Part shown: piece by piece, positions 41,483 through 51,778 of the stretch
Layout of the letters: each line of letters starts with the position of its first letter
Numbering within the stretch: the stretch's first letter is position 1
Assembly: GCA_963759295.1 (NCBI GenBank)
Contig: CAVWYT010000006.1
Span: forward strand, 1 to 64,000
Length of the DNA stretch: 64,000 nucleotides
Source of the DNA: WHSW01 sp963759295
Lineage (GTDB): Bacteria > Actinomycetota > Thermoleophilia > Solirubrobacterales > 70-9
Direction of reading: 5' to 3'
Made by a program: the position numbers and the translations under genes
The notes under the pieces: generated by a model
Database searches by the model: none
What the model was told of the DNA's origin: nothing
The model's input: only the letters and a program-made list of their open reading frames with translations

Positions 41483-44471
41483 TCAGTCGTCCTCGTAGCG
41501 GTCGCCTACCGCGTCCTCATCGAGACCGAGCTCCTCGATCACCTCCGCGAGCGCCTTCTCGTCGGATGCCTTCCCGGGCTCCCAGCCGTGCTCGTCGATG
41601 CCTTCGGCGTTGGGCCCCGGAGGCGGAGGCTTCGAGCCGCCGCCGTGCGCGTACTGCCAGAGGATCCTGTCGAGCACCCGTTGCGGTACCTGGTCGGGGG
41701 TCTCGAGCGGCAGTCGGTCGGAGAGCTTCGCATTCGGCGCGCTCGCCGGATTGGTCGCGGTGAGGTCGACGTTCGGGACGATCGCGTCGTAGGGGTCGTC
41801 GTTGTCGGAGGCATCGGAGTCGAACGCCTTGTAGAGCGGCACCGCGGTGGCGTCGAAGAGGTTGAGCGGCTTCATCCCGATCACCAGCTGCATCGTGCGG
41901 ATGAAGGAGAGGAAGTCGTAGCGGCTGTGCACGACGGCGCCGCGCCGCGTATAGGGGCTGATCGCCAGCGCCGGAATCCGGTGGGCGTCGACGTGGTCGG
42001 CCCCGTCCTGGGAGTCGTCCTCGACGACGAGGATCAGCGAGCTCTCCCAGATCGGCGAGTGCGAGATCAAATCGACCGTCTCGCCGACCGCGAGATCGTT
42101 GGAGGCGACCATCGCGTCCGGCGTCCGTCGTCCCGGCGTCGTGCCCTCGGTGTGGTCGTTGGCGTAGGTGATGTAGTTGAGCGCCGGCACCGAGTCGGAG
42201 GCCAGCTGCTGGTTGAAACGCTGCTCGAAGCACTGGAAGCGGCTCTCGGTGTTCAGCGGATCGGCGCCCTGCGGCCGGCTCGAGTCGTAGACCTCCTGGC
42301 CGTTGAGGACGTTGACCCCGGTGCCGGCGTCGTTGGTGAAGCAGGGGGCGGGAGCGGGGGGCTGCGGACCGGGCTGCAGCGGGCCGAGATCGGACTTGGC
42401 GAACTTGGCGGCGACCTCGGCCTCCTCCTCGCCGGTGCGGTCGGCGTCGGCGACCGGCACGGTCCCGGCGATCGCCTCGCCGTAGTTGAACCACGAGATT
42501 CCCTGTTCCTGGGCCCGGTCGAAGAGGAACCCGGCCGCCGGCCAGCTGACCGCGTAGACGCCGAAGTCATACGGCCGGTCGCGGTCGGCGTAGTTGGCGT
42601 GCCAGTTCTTGACGACGTAGTCGGAGACCGAGCCCGCCGAGGTCCAGAAGTGCCCGTCGATCGATGCCTCGGAATTGGCGTAGACGTGGTCGAGAAGCGG
42701 GAAGCGGCGGGCGAGGGCGTGGGCGTTCGGGGTGATCTCGTTGCCGAACACGGTCAGCTTCGGATCGCCGTCGCCGCGCGGGTCGTCGCCGAGGACCTGG
42801 TCGTAGGTGCGGTTCTCGCGCACGATGTAGAAGACGTGCTCGATCGGCCCGCCGGCGCGCAGCGGGGTGTCCGCTGGCGGCTGTTGAGCGTTGATCGGGC
42901 GCAGCTGGCGCGAGGCGCGCGGCGTCAGTCTGGCGAGCCTGGCGTCGGAGGGAAAGCGCGTGATCCCCGACAACCCCCTGACGGCCTCGGGCAGGTAGTA
43001 GAAGCGGTAGCCGTTCGTGTCGGGCGTCTCGTCGTTGTTGCCGGTCGCCGGCCCTGTCTCGGAGACGGGCTGGCCCGGCGGGATCTGATTCGGTCCGACG
43101 CCGAGGCCCTTGGCGGCGACCCAAACGAGGCTTCGCTTCGCCGGGTTGCGCTGCGGCGTCGCGAGCGCGGCGGTCGGATACGACGCCACCGGGATCCGTC
43201 CGAGCAGCCGCCAACGCTTGCCCTGCTTTCGCAGCGGGTGCTCGCCGGCGCCGGTCTCCTCCGCCTCCTCGCCGGCGACGGCAGCCGCCCGCCGCGACTC
43301 GCGCTCGAGCAGCTGGCGCGCCCGCGCGCGGGCCGGGCCGCCGATCCCGGGCGCGCGCGCGGCGCCCGGGGTCGCAGCGCCGCTTCGCGGAGAGCGCGAA
43401 CACCGCGATCGCGTCCTCTCCCGAGTCCGCCGAGAGAAGCCGGCAGCCGTCCGCGGTGACGCTGACGTCCACCGGCGCGGTGCCGATGCCCTGCCGGCGC
43501 TCGACCGAGAGCGTGCGCTCGACCGCGAGCCGGCGAGTGTCGATCACCGCGATCAGGTCCTGGTTCGCGACCGCGACGTAGGCGAACGGCCGCTTCGGGT
43601 CGGTCGCGATCCCCTCCGGGTGGGAGAGGTGGGGGCCGACGGCGATCTCCTTGACCACCTGCGCCGAGGCGAGATCGATCACCGACACGGTGGCGTCGGT
43701 CTGGTTGGAGACCAGCCCGAGCCGGCCGTTGGCGGTGATCGCGGCGCCGTAGGGGTAGCGGCCCGTGGCGACGTAGCGGACCTCGCGCGTCGCGGTGTCG
43801 ACGATCGCCGCCTGGTTGGCGAGGTCGAGGGCCACGAGAAGGGTCGAGCCATCGGGCGAGATCGCAACGTCCTGGGGCCAGGATTGCGGGCTCGTGTTGG
43901 TCGGGGGGAAGTCCTGCGCCGGCGGGGTCCCCGGCGGCGGCGGCACGCCGATGACGCCGTCGCGGCTCGCCGTGCCCCGCTTGCGGTCGATCCGGAAGAC
44001 GTGAATCACGTCGCCGTCCTGACCGGGGACCTCGTCGGCGACCTGGTTGGACGCCTTGCCTCCCTCCGGGGTCCCGGAGACGTAGGCCGCGCGCCCGTTC
44101 GGCGAGATCGCGATCCCGCCCGAGAGCCCGGGCATCTGGATCCGCTGGACGATCTTCCCGACCCGCCTCGGGTTCGTGGACAGGATCCGGACGATCCGGA
44201 TGTCGTTCCGCCCGCGGCCGGCGGAGAGCGTCCACGCGAAGCGGCCGTCCGGCGTCAGCGCCGCCCCGGTCGGCAGGTTGCCGAGCCTCGTCAACTTGCC
44301 GACCGGGTCGAGCTTGCGCCCGCTCGGCTGCACGCGGGTGTCGGGTCCGATCCGCCCCGGTGGCGCGCCGGCGGCGAACACGATCGCCGCCGCGGCGGCG
44401 GCGGTGGCCAGAATCGCGAGCGCGACCCAGCGATCCCGGCGCCTGGGCACGAGCTGAGCTGCGCCGCTCAC
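41483..44471 (-). CDS. Beta-propeller plus phosphoesterase protein (one frameshift)
   Basis: A protein of about 995 aa. It has an N-terminal transmembrane/signal segment (WVALAILATAAAAAAIVFAA), then a YVTN-type beta-propeller of about 370 residues (LTPDGRFAWTLSAGRGRNDI, SGGIAISPNGRAAYVSG, VSNQTDATVSVIDLASA). A phosphoesterase domain of the phospholipase C/acid phosphatase type follows: IEHVFYIVRENRTYDQVLGD, NSEASIDGHFWTSAGSVSDY, LILVVEDDSQDGADHVDAHR. The frame changes in an alternating GC run near 43350-43362; two missing bases or one extra would restore it. It probably acts outside the membrane on phosphate esters. The GTG at 44471 is chosen because an upstream extension overlaps the divergent treT start. 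Confidence 0.85.
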
Positions 44472-44539
44472 GTCCGCAAGGCTAGTCCGCCGGCGCCCGC
44501 CGTGCCGAGGCCGTTCGGAGCGCATGAGAGACTGCGGGG

Positions 44540-45964
44540 GTGGCGGCGGTCGCGCAGATGCACGTACCCACGCTTCCGATCGAGCGCTTTCGCGACCTGC
44601 TCGGCCCGGCGTTCGCCGAAGTCGAGGCGGGAGCCGTCCAGGCGCAACAGGACTTCCGGGGTCGCGTGGTCTGGCACGTCAACTCGACGGCCCGCGGGGG
44701 CGGCGTCGTCGAGTTGCTGCAGTCGTTGCTTCCCTACGCGCGGGGCGCCGGAGTCGATGCACGCTGGGCGGTGATCGAGGGCAACCCCGAGTTCTTCCGG
44801 CTCACGAAGCGCATTCACAACAACCTGCACGGGTGGGAGGGCGATGGCGTGCCGCTCGACGACGACGCCCGCGAGCTCTACGAGCGCACGCTGCGGGCGA
44901 GCGCGACCGAGCTCGGCGAGCGCGTCCGCCCGGGCGACGTGGTCTTCTGTCACGACCCGCAGACCGCGGGGCTGGTCGCGCCGATAGTCGAAGCCGGGGC
45001 ACTCGTCGTCTGGCGCTGTCACGTCGGCCTCGATCGTCCCGACGAGATCGTGCGCAGGACGTGGGAGTTCTTGCTGCCCTACGTCGAGCCCGCCCACGCG
45101 TACGTGTTCTCGCGTCGCGAGTTCGCGTGGACAGGACTCGACGCCGAGCGGGTGTTCATCGTTCCGCCGTCGATCGACGTCTTCTCTGCCAAGAACCAAG
45201 ATCTCGCACCCGAGGTGGTGGCGGGAATCCTGTCCGCCGCGGGCATCGCTCCGAGGGTGGACGGAGCGCCTGCCGTGTTCACTCGGCTCGACGGCTCTCC
45301 GGGTCGGGTCGACCGCGAGGCCGTGGTCGAGCAGCGGCAGGAGATCTCACCCGAGACGAGGCTGATCTCCCAGATCTCGCGATGGGACCGGCTCAAGGAC
45401 CCGGTCGGGGTGACGCGCGGGTTCGCCGAGCACTGTGCCGAGGCCGACGCTCATCTGCTGCTCGCCGGGCCGAGCGTCGCTGCGGTCAGCGACGATCCGG
45501 AGGGGACCGAGGTCCTCGGGCAGGTGCGGGCACTGCGTGCCGCCTTGCCCGCAAACGTGCGCGACCGAATTCATCTCGCCTCCCTGCCGATGGTCGACGT
45601 CGAGGAGAACGCCGCGATCGTGAACGCGATCCAGCGGCGCTCGGAGATCGTCGTCCAGAAGAGCCTCGCCGAGGGCTTCGGGCTCACGGTCGCCGAGGCG
45701 ATGTGGAAGGCGCGGCCGGTGATCGCCAGCCGCTCCGGAGGGATCCAGGATCAGATCGTCGATGGGGTCACCGGGGTGCTGATCGACGACCCCACCGACC
45801 TCGACAGCTTCGGCGCCGCATGTGATGGGCTGCTCAGCGACCCGATCCGGGCCGAAACGATGGGGACGGCGGCGCACGAATGGGTGGTCGGCCACTTCCT
45901 GCACTCGCGCCACCTGGTCCAGTACGGCCAGATCCTCGAGGGGCTGCTGAGGCGGTTCGGCTGA
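44540..45964 (+). CDS. treT: Trehalose synthase (TreT-like glycosyltransferase)
   Basis: A 474-aa GT4-type glycosyltransferase. The region HVNSTARGGGVVELLQSLLP, WAVIEGNPEFFRLTKRIHNN and LHGWEGDGVPLDDDARELYE matches trehalose glycosyltransferring synthases that join NDP-glucose and glucose. The donor site contains EIVVQKSLAEGFGLTVAEAM and RPVIASRSGGIQDQIVDGVT. Length is about 60 aa more than archaeal TreT. Start is the GTG at 44540; an ATG at 44558 is possible. No other trehalose gene is nearby. It is divergent from the phosphoesterase gene. Confidence 0.85.
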   Translation: MAAVAQMHVPTLPIERFRDLLGPAFAEVEAGAVQAQQDFRGRVVWHVNSTARGGGVVELLQSLLPYARGAGVDARWAVIEGNPEFFRLTKRIHNNLHGWEGDGVPLDDDARELYERTLRASATELGERVRPGDVVFCHDPQTAGLVAPIVEAGALVVWRCHVGLDRPDEIVRRTWEFLLPYVEPAHAYVFSRREFAWTGLDAERVFIVPPSIDVFSAKNQDLAPEVVAGILSAAGIAPRVDGAPAVFTRLDGSPGRVDREAVVEQRQEISPETRLISQISRWDRLKDPVGVTRGFAEHCAEADAHLLLAGPSVAAVSDDPEGTEVLGQVRALRAALPANVRDRIHLASLPMVDVEENAAIVNAIQRRSEIVVQKSLAEGFGLTVAEAMWKARPVIASRSGGIQDQIVDGVTGVLIDDPTDLDSFGAACDGLLSDPIRAETMGTAAHEWVVGHFLHSRHLVQYGQILEGLLRRFG

Positions 45965-45982
45965 GCGCCGGCGCCGCGCCGG

Positions 45983-47548
45983 CTACTCGAGCGTGCCCGC
46001 GCGCTTGGACTGGGCCAAGACCCGCTCGATGTCGTCGCCCAGGTCGGCGAGATGTCGGCCCATCGCGCCCTCGTTGCGACGCTCGATCTCACGCAGCCAG
46101 CCGAGCCGGCGCTGCAGATCGCTGAGCGCCGCCGCGGCGCCGGCGAGCTCGGGATCGACCCGGCGCGCCGCCTCGCCGGGCGCGGCCGACGGGTCGAGGC
46201 GCCGGCGCCACTCATCGCGCCGGGCGACGTAGGTCGCCGGAAGCACGAAGTCGAGGCCCTCGACCAGGTCGAGCCAGTGGAGCGCCGAGGCGTATTCGCC
46301 GAGCTCCGCGTCGGCGTCGGCGGCCGCGAGCAGGACCTCGACCGCGGGCCTCGCCTCGGACTCGCTCGGCCCAGCGCCGGGCGCGACGTCGACGAGCTCC
46401 GCGCCGGGACGGTCGCCCGCGTCCGCGGGATCGGTCAGAAAGGCGGCCAGCCGTTGGCCGGCGACCTTTGCCGGTGGCGACCACAGCGGCGTGCCCTCGG
46501 CGGCGTCGCCCCGGCCGCGCTCGTGCATCGGGCGCCGCAGGTACTGGACGGCGCCGCCGGTGATCAGCGCGGCACGCAGCACCGGCTCGAACGGCTCGTA
46601 CGGGATCCTGACGCCGGCCCGAGCGGCGATCGCCCGCGCCGCGGTTTCGGCCTGCTGGGCGGCGAGCCCGCCCTGCTTGATCGGAAACGAGCTCGAGTCG
46701 CCGGCCGCGAGCACGTCCTCCAGGCCGTGAACGTGCATCTGCACGTCGGTGGGCAGAAAGCCATCCGCCGTCTGCGGCAGCCCGACGATCGCCGGCCCGA
46801 CCAGTCGCGGCAGGGCGACCGCCGCATCGGCCTCGATCGCCGAGCCGTCCTCGAGCTCGACGCGGTGATCGGCGAACCGGGTCGCCCGGGCCGAGGCGTG
46901 CAATTCGATCCCACCCTCCGCCAGACGGGAGGCGACCAGGGCGCTGGTCGCCTCGCCGAAGACCTGCAGCGGCGCCTGCTCGTGGGTGATCAGGGCCAGC
47001 TCGACGCCGGCGAGCCGGCGCGCGGAGCGCTCGCCGGCGGTCAGCAGGGCGAGCTCGTAGGCCGCCAGCGACCAGGTGCTCGCGCGAGGCACCACGAACG
47101 CGAGCCGCTTCGTGCCCCGGCGTCCGAGCCGCGAGAGCAGGGCGGCGAACGCGCGCCGTTCCGCCCGACCGGCGAACGTGAGCGCGCCGGGAACCCCCGT
47201 GACCGGTCGTGCGCCGAGCGCGACGAGCAATGAGTCGTATTCGAGTCGCTCGCCGGAGGCGGTCGTCACAAGCTTCGCGGCCGCGTCGACGGACGCCAGC
47301 GATCCGCGGATCCGACGCGCGCCGCAGAGGTCGACGATCGTCGCGATCTCGAGCGTCGCCGCGCTGCCGCCGCCGAACGGCTCGGTGACGAGCAGCGGCC
47401 GGTAGACGAACCGGTCCCCGGGCGCGAGCAGCGAGAGCTCGACGCGCTCGCCGGCGAGCTCGGTCAGGGCGAGCATCGACTCGAGCCCGGCGACGCCGGC
47501 GCCCGCGATCAGGACCCGGCGAGGGGAGACGGGCGCGCTGGCGGGCAT
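45983..47548 (-). CDS. FAD-dependent pyridine nucleotide-disulfide-type oxidoreductase
   Basis: A 521-aa flavoprotein. FAD motif VLIAGAGVAGLESMLALTEL is at the N-terminus, with LEYDSLLVALGARPVTGVPG. A second dinucleotide region lacks a strict GxGxxG, and the end of the flavin domain is LEDVLAAGDSSSFPIKQGGL. This layout is like NDH-2 or sulfide:quinone reductases. Residues ~400-520 form an extra helical domain (YASALHWLDLVEGLDFVLPA to QSKRAGTLE). No SQR-type Cys pair is evident, so a sulfide role is not claimed. The ATG at 47548 is preferred over an upstream one. Confidence 0.8.
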   Translation of the reverse strand: MPASAPVSPRRVLIAGAGVAGLESMLALTELAGERVELSLLAPGDRFVYRPLLVTEPFGGGSAATLEIATIVDLCGARRIRGSLASVDAAAKLVTTASGERLEYDSLLVALGARPVTGVPGALTFAGRAERRAFAALLSRLGRRGTKRLAFVVPRASTWSLAAYELALLTAGERSARRLAGVELALITHEQAPLQVFGEATSALVASRLAEGGIELHASARATRFADHRVELEDGSAIEADAAVALPRLVGPAIVGLPQTADGFLPTDVQMHVHGLEDVLAAGDSSSFPIKQGGLAAQQAETAARAIAARAGVRIPYEPFEPVLRAALITGGAVQYLRRPMHERGRGDAAEGTPLWSPPAKVAGQRLAAFLTDPADAGDRPGAELVDVAPGAGPSESEARPAVEVLLAAADADAELGEYASALHWLDLVEGLDFVLPATYVARRDEWRRRLDPSAAPGEAARRVDPELAGAAAALSDLQRRLGWLREIERRNEGAMGRHLADLGDDIERVLAQSKRAGTLE

Positions 47549-47575
47549 CGGTCCACGATACTTCCGGCTGCAGCG

Positions 47576-49138
47576 ATGATCCACCGCAGCCCCGATCCGC
47601 CGGTCGAGACCCCCCGTACCGACGTGACCTCGTTCGTCCTCGGCGCCGTCGAGGGCCGCGAGCGCAAACCGGCGCTGATCGACGGGCCGAGCGGCAGGGT
47701 ACTCACCTACGGCGGCCTGCGCGACTCAGTCCGCGCGCTCGCCGCCGGCCTCGCCAGCGAGGGCTTCGCGCCGGGGGACACGCTCGCCGTCTACATGCCG
47801 AACGCGCCCGAGTACGCGGTCGCCTTCCACGGCGCGGCGTCCGCCGGGGGCAGCTGCACGACGGTCAACCCGCTCTGCACCGCCAACGAGCTCGCCCATC
47901 AGCTCGAGGACTCGGGCGCGCGGATGCTGATCACCGCGCCGCCGTTTCTCGACTCGGCGCGCGAGGCGGCCGAGCGCGCCGGGATCGAGGATCGGGTCTA
48001 CGTCGTCGGCGCGGGCGGCGTGGCAAGCGCCCTCGGCGAGCTCTTCGGCGACCCGGACGCTGCGCCGGAGGTGACGATCGACCCCGATGCCGATATCGCC
48101 GTGCTGCCGTACTCAAGCGGCACCACCGGGCTGCCGAAGGGGGTGATGCTCACCCACGCCAACCTGGTCGCCAATATCTGCCAGATCCAGGCCGCGTATC
48201 CGATCGAGTCCGACGACACCCTGATCGGCGCGCTGCCGTTCTTCCACATCTACGGAATGACCGTGATCATGAACCAGGGGCTGCACGCCGGCGCGACGAT
48301 CGTCACCATGCCGCGCTTCGAGCTCGAGCAGTTCCTGGAGCTGATCGAGCGCCACTCCGTGAGCCGAGCCTACGTCGTCCCGCCGATCGCGCTGGCGCTC
48401 GGCAAGCACCCGGCGATCGAGGGTCGCGACCTCTCCTCGCTGCGGACGATCATGTCCGGCGCCGCGCCGCTCGGTGGCGAGCTCTGCGAGCAGGTCGCGC
48501 GGCGGATCGACTGCAGGGTCATCCAGGGGTACGGGCTCACCGAGACCAGCCCAGTCACCCACACGATCCGTCCCCACGGCCAGAACAAGGCGGGCTCGAT
48601 CGGCCCGCCGCTGCCCGGGACCGAATGCCGACTCGTCGACCCCGCGAGCGGCGAGGACGTCGGGATCGGTGAGCGAGGCGAGCTCTGGATCCGCGGGCCG
48701 CAGGTCATGCGCGGCTACCTCAACAATCCCGAGGCCACGGCCGCCACGGTCGACTCCGGCGGCTGGCTGCACACCGGCGACGTCGCGGTGGTCGGCGAGG
48801 ACGGGTTCTTCGAGATCGTCGATCGGCTCAAGGAGCTGATCAAGTACAAGGGCTTTCAGGTGGCGCCGGCCGAGCTCGAGGCGCTGATCCTCACTCATCC
48901 GCAGGTCGCCGACGTTGCCGTTGTCGGAGTCGCAGACGAGGAGGCGGGGGAGCTGCCGAAGGCATACGTGGTCGCGCGCGATGGGCTCGACCCCGAGGAA
49001 CTGATCGAATGGATCGCCGCTCAGGTCTCCCCGCAGAAGCGCATCCGCCTCGTCGAGGTGGTCGAGGAGATCCCGAGGTCGCCATCGGGAAAGATCCTGC
49101 GCCGGGTGCTCAGGGACCGCGCGCGGGCCCCGAGCTGA
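47576..49138 (+). CDS. AMP-binding acyl-CoA ligase (4-coumarate-CoA ligase-like)
   Basis: A 520-aa adenylate-forming enzyme that activates a carboxylic acid with ATP and CoA. Motifs in order: PYSSGTTGLPKGVMLTHANL (A3), FFHIYGMTVIMNQGLH, VIQGYGLTETSPVTHTI (A5), GELWIRGPQVMRGYLNNPEA (A7), GWLHTGDVAVVGEDGFFEIVDRL (noted in parts) and the catalytic Lys in RSPSGKILRRVLRD (A10). It is closest to the 4CL branch by the A5 motif. The acid substrate is unknown. It is divergent from the flavoprotein gene, with starts only 28 bp apart. Confidence 0.9.
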   Translation: MIHRSPDPPVETPRTDVTSFVLGAVEGRERKPALIDGPSGRVLTYGGLRDSVRALAAGLASEGFAPGDTLAVYMPNAPEYAVAFHGAASAGGSCTTVNPLCTANELAHQLEDSGARMLITAPPFLDSAREAAERAGIEDRVYVVGAGGVASALGELFGDPDAAPEVTIDPDADIAVLPYSSGTTGLPKGVMLTHANLVANICQIQAAYPIESDDTLIGALPFFHIYGMTVIMNQGLHAGATIVTMPRFELEQFLELIERHSVSRAYVVPPIALALGKHPAIEGRDLSSLRTIMSGAAPLGGELCEQVARRIDCRVIQGYGLTETSPVTHTIRPHGQNKAGSIGPPLPGTECRLVDPASGEDVGIGERGELWIRGPQVMRGYLNNPEATAATVDSGGWLHTGDVAVVGEDGFFEIVDRLKELIKYKGFQVAPAELEALILTHPQVADVAVVGVADEEAGELPKAYVVARDGLDPEELIEWIAAQVSPQKRIRLVEVVEEIPRSPSGKILRRVLRDRARAPS

Positions 49139-49217
49139 ACGGCCGCCGCGGGTCTGCGCTCGTGCGCCCCGACCTCGTCGGCTCACACGGGAGCGCTTCG
49201 AAACGCACCCTGGCCTG

Positions 49218-50180
49218 TTGACGGTCAAGGTGGCAACCGTCGCGAAGATCGCAGTGCTCGGCGCGACCGTGGCGCTGCTCGCCCCGAGCGCCGCCGCGGC
49301 GACGAACGAGCGCTCCCGGCCGCCGAGCGTCGCCGAGGCGCGCCGGGCGACCCACCGCTTCCTGGAGCGCCACGGGGGCGATGCGCCGACCGCGCGACCG
49401 AGCGCCGCCGCGCGCGTCGGCGAGCCCGTGCTGCCCGCCAACCGGGTCGTCGCGCTCTACGGCTCGCCGCAGATGCCGCTGACCGCGGTCGGCATGCGCA
49501 CGCCGGAGGGCGCGGCAGGCAAGCTCGCGGCGCAGTCAGAGCCGTACGAGCAGTTCGGCATCCGCCCGGTCGTCGGCGAGATCGACCTCGTCTCGGTGCT
49601 CGCGACCGCCGGCGCGGGGCCGGATCGCAAGTACCGCATGCGCCAGGACCCGGCGGTGATCGACGAATACCTGACGGTGGCGCGGGCGGTGGGGGCGAGG
49701 CTGATGCTCGACATCCAGCCTGGTCGGTCGACCTTCAAGGCCGAGGTGCGCGCCCTGCGCGACTGGATCCTCGAGCCGGATGTCGATATCGGCCTCGACC
49801 CGGAGTGGAACGTCGGCCGGCACGGGATCCCGGGGCGTACCGCGGGGAGGGTCACCGCCAAGGAGGTCAACCAGGTGGTCCGCTCGCTCTCGGCGACCGT
49901 GAGCGAGCACGGTCTGCCGCCGAAGCTGCTGGTCGTCCACCAGTTTCGAACCGGCAGCATCCATGGCCGGGCGCAGGTGCGGGCGCGCCGCGGCGTCCAG
50001 CCCGTGCTCAACTTCGACGGGATCGGCGGCCCGCGCGCCAAGGCGACCGGCTACGCGGCGCTGAGCTCCGCGACGCTCTTCAACGGCTTCTCGCTCTTTT
50101 ACCGGCGCGACCGCACGCTGATGCGCCCCTCGGCCGTGCTCGCGCTCGAGCCCGAGCCCGACTTCCTGCTCTACCAGTAG
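49218..50180 (+). CDS. Secreted hypothetical protein
   Basis: A 320-aa exported protein: the signal peptide MTVKVATVAKIAVLGATVAL ends near SAAAA. The mature part starts with a short Arg-rich segment, then VALYGSPQMPLTAVGMRTPE, FGIRPVVGEIDLVSVLATAG, GARLMLDIQPGRSTFKAEVR, VDIGLDPEWNVGRHGIPGRT and VLNFDGIGGPRAKATGYAAL. The alternation of strands ending in Asp/Glu looks like a TIM-barrel hydrolase, but I cannot name the family. Start is a TTG at 49218. Confidence 0.7.
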   Translation: MTVKVATVAKIAVLGATVALLAPSAAAATNERSRPPSVAEARRATHRFLERHGGDAPTARPSAAARVGEPVLPANRVVALYGSPQMPLTAVGMRTPEGAAGKLAAQSEPYEQFGIRPVVGEIDLVSVLATAGAGPDRKYRMRQDPAVIDEYLTVARAVGARLMLDIQPGRSTFKAEVRALRDWILEPDVDIGLDPEWNVGRHGIPGRTAGRVTAKEVNQVVRSLSATVSEHGLPPKLLVVHQFRTGSIHGRAQVRARRGVQPVLNFDGIGGPRAKATGYAALSSATLFNGFSLFYRRDRTLMRPSAVLALEPEPDFLLYQ

Positions 50181-50212
50181 GCTCGCCGCGAAATCGAGGC
50201 GTGGGGGGCGCG

Positions 50213-50632
50213 CTACCGCCGGCGAAGCCGGCGTCGACGCGGCGCCTCGCGAACCCGGGCGAGCCGCGCGAAGCCGACGGTCATCGCGAGGTTCGCCGCG
50301 CCGGCCAGGCAGAGGCCGGCGCGAGCGCCCGGCCGCGAGAACGACGTCGAGCGCGACCAGACGAGGTCGGTCGCGAGCTCGGTGCCGCGAAGCCAGGCGA
50401 GCGCCCACCAGTCCTCCGGGCGGTCGCGCTTCGCGGCGACCGCGTGCGCCGCGGCGAAGGTGAGCCAGATCGGGCCGCAGCGCCTGAACAGATGGCGAGC
50501 GTCGGGTGAGGGCTCGTCGTGGCCGATCAGCCTCAGCGTGACGTCGGGGACGAGCAGCGCCCCGCCGCCCAGCGCCAGGTCGAACCCGATCATGTTGCGG
50601 TTGGTCAGCCGCAGGAGCTGCTCGGTGTCCAC
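50213..50632 (-). CDS. Hypothetical membrane-associated protein
   Basis: A 139-aa protein starting at GTG 50632. It opens MDTEQLLRLTNRNMIGFDLA, contains RCGPIWLTFAAAHAVAAKRD and RGTELATDLVWSRSTSFSRP, and has a hydrophobic LCLAGAANLAMTVGFARLAR before a very basic tail. Two or three weak membrane spans are possible. Not recognised. It is divergent from the RpiR regulator. Confidence 0.55.
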   Translation of the reverse strand: MDTEQLLRLTNRNMIGFDLALGGGALLVPDVTLRLIGHDEPSPDARHLFRRCGPIWLTFAAAHAVAAKRDRPEDWWALAWLRGTELATDLVWSRSTSFSRPGARAGLCLAGAANLAMTVGFARLARVREAPRRRRLRRR

Positions 50633-50736
50633 GACCGCGATCCAACCAGATGCCGAGACGCCGTGCGGCTGCCGTGCGCCGTTGCACCGCTTGCGGGCGA
50701 AAAGGAAAAGCGTCGGGAGAGGCGAAACAACCGGCC

Positions 50737-51648
50737 GTGACCAAGACCGCCACCAAGACCCGCCCCGCCGCCCGCACACGCGCCGCGTCGCACCCGACCG
50801 GCCGGCGCACGCCGACGCGCCCGAACGGCAAGGCGCTCTCCACCTACATCACCGAGCGCTTCGACGAGTTCTCCCGCTCCCAGAAGGACGTCGCCCGCTA
50901 CATCGTCGACCATCTCGACGAGGCCGCCTTTCAGACCGCGGAGGAGCTCGCGCGCCGCGCCAGCACCTCTTCCTCGACCGTGGTCCGCTTTTCGCAGGCG
51001 CTCGGTTTCGAGGGCTACCCCGAGCTTCAGCAGGCCGCGATCGAGGAGTACCGGAACCGTGGCCCGGCGGAGAACGGGACGCCGTCGGCGCCCCTGTTCG
51101 ACTTCGATCACTCTGAGTTCGAGGCCTCGCTGGCCGCCGATCATGCGAACATCGAGGAGACCGTCCGCAAGCTGACCCGCGAGCAGGTCGAGGCGTGCGT
51201 GACGGCGCTCGGCACCGCCGGCCGGGTGATGATCGTCGGCATGGACCAGCTCGCATTCTTCGCCAGCTACCTGCGCCACCTGCTGGCCCTGCTCGACATC
51301 CGCGCCGAGGTCGTCGCGAGCCCGCGCCAGGACTCGATCACGCGCCTCTCGCGGGTCGACGAGGAGGCGCTCGTGATCGCCTTCTCAGCGGGGCGCGCGC
51401 ACCCGATCGTCGTCCGGGCGATGAAGCTCGCCAAGCACCGCGGCGCCGCGACGATGGCGATCACCGACGCGACCCTCTCCGACCTCGGCGAGCACTCGGA
51501 TCTCACCCTCTACTACTCGTCGAACGGCCCGTCCTTCACCCGCTCCAACACCGCGCTGCTGGCGATCGTCCAGTCGCTCGCCCACGGGGTGTACTCGCGC
51601 GACAAGGGCGCGTACCGCGATCGGATTCGAGCCTTCAAGCTGAAGTAG
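50737..51648 (+). CDS. MurR/RpiR-family regulator
   Basis: A 303-aa regulator. After a Thr/Arg/Ala-rich N-terminal tail, residues ~30-105 are an RpiR HTH (FDEFSRSQKDVARYIVDHLD, then TAEELARRASTSSSTVVRFS and QALGFEGYPELQQAAIEEY). Residues ~130-290 are an SIS sugar-phosphate domain with GRVMIVGMDQLAFFASYLRH and LVIAFSAGRAHPIVVRAMKL. It should respond to a phosphosugar. It precedes pdxS by 130 bp on the same strand; pdxS consumes ribose 5-phosphate, so control of PLP synthesis is a testable inference. Start is a GTG with GGGAGAGG upstream. Confidence 0.85.
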   Translation: MTKTATKTRPAARTRAASHPTGRRTPTRPNGKALSTYITERFDEFSRSQKDVARYIVDHLDEAAFQTAEELARRASTSSSTVVRFSQALGFEGYPELQQAAIEEYRNRGPAENGTPSAPLFDFDHSEFEASLAADHANIEETVRKLTREQVEACVTALGTAGRVMIVGMDQLAFFASYLRHLLALLDIRAEVVASPRQDSITRLSRVDEEALVIAFSAGRAHPIVVRAMKLAKHRGAATMAITDATLSDLGEHSDLTLYYSSNGPSFTRSNTALLAIVQSLAHGVYSRDKGAYRDRIRAFKLK

Positions 51649-51778
51649 CGAGCTTCGGCGGGCGGGTTGTCGCCGTAGGGACCCGACGGTCGCGCCCCGA
51701 CGGCGCTCGCCGCGCGTCCGCCCGACGACGCCACCCGCCGCGAGGAGAGTGCGCCGCCTCCCCTATATTCAGGGACAC

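Noticed and set aside
41588..43459. A 623-codon plus-strand open frame opposite the phosphoesterase gene
   Set aside because: No recognisable domain; the low-complexity Val/Gly/Arg pattern is typical of antisense frames in such DNA.
45983..47548. Sulfide:quinone oxidoreductase
   Set aside because: The FAD layout is similar, but I could not find the conserved catalytic Cys pair.
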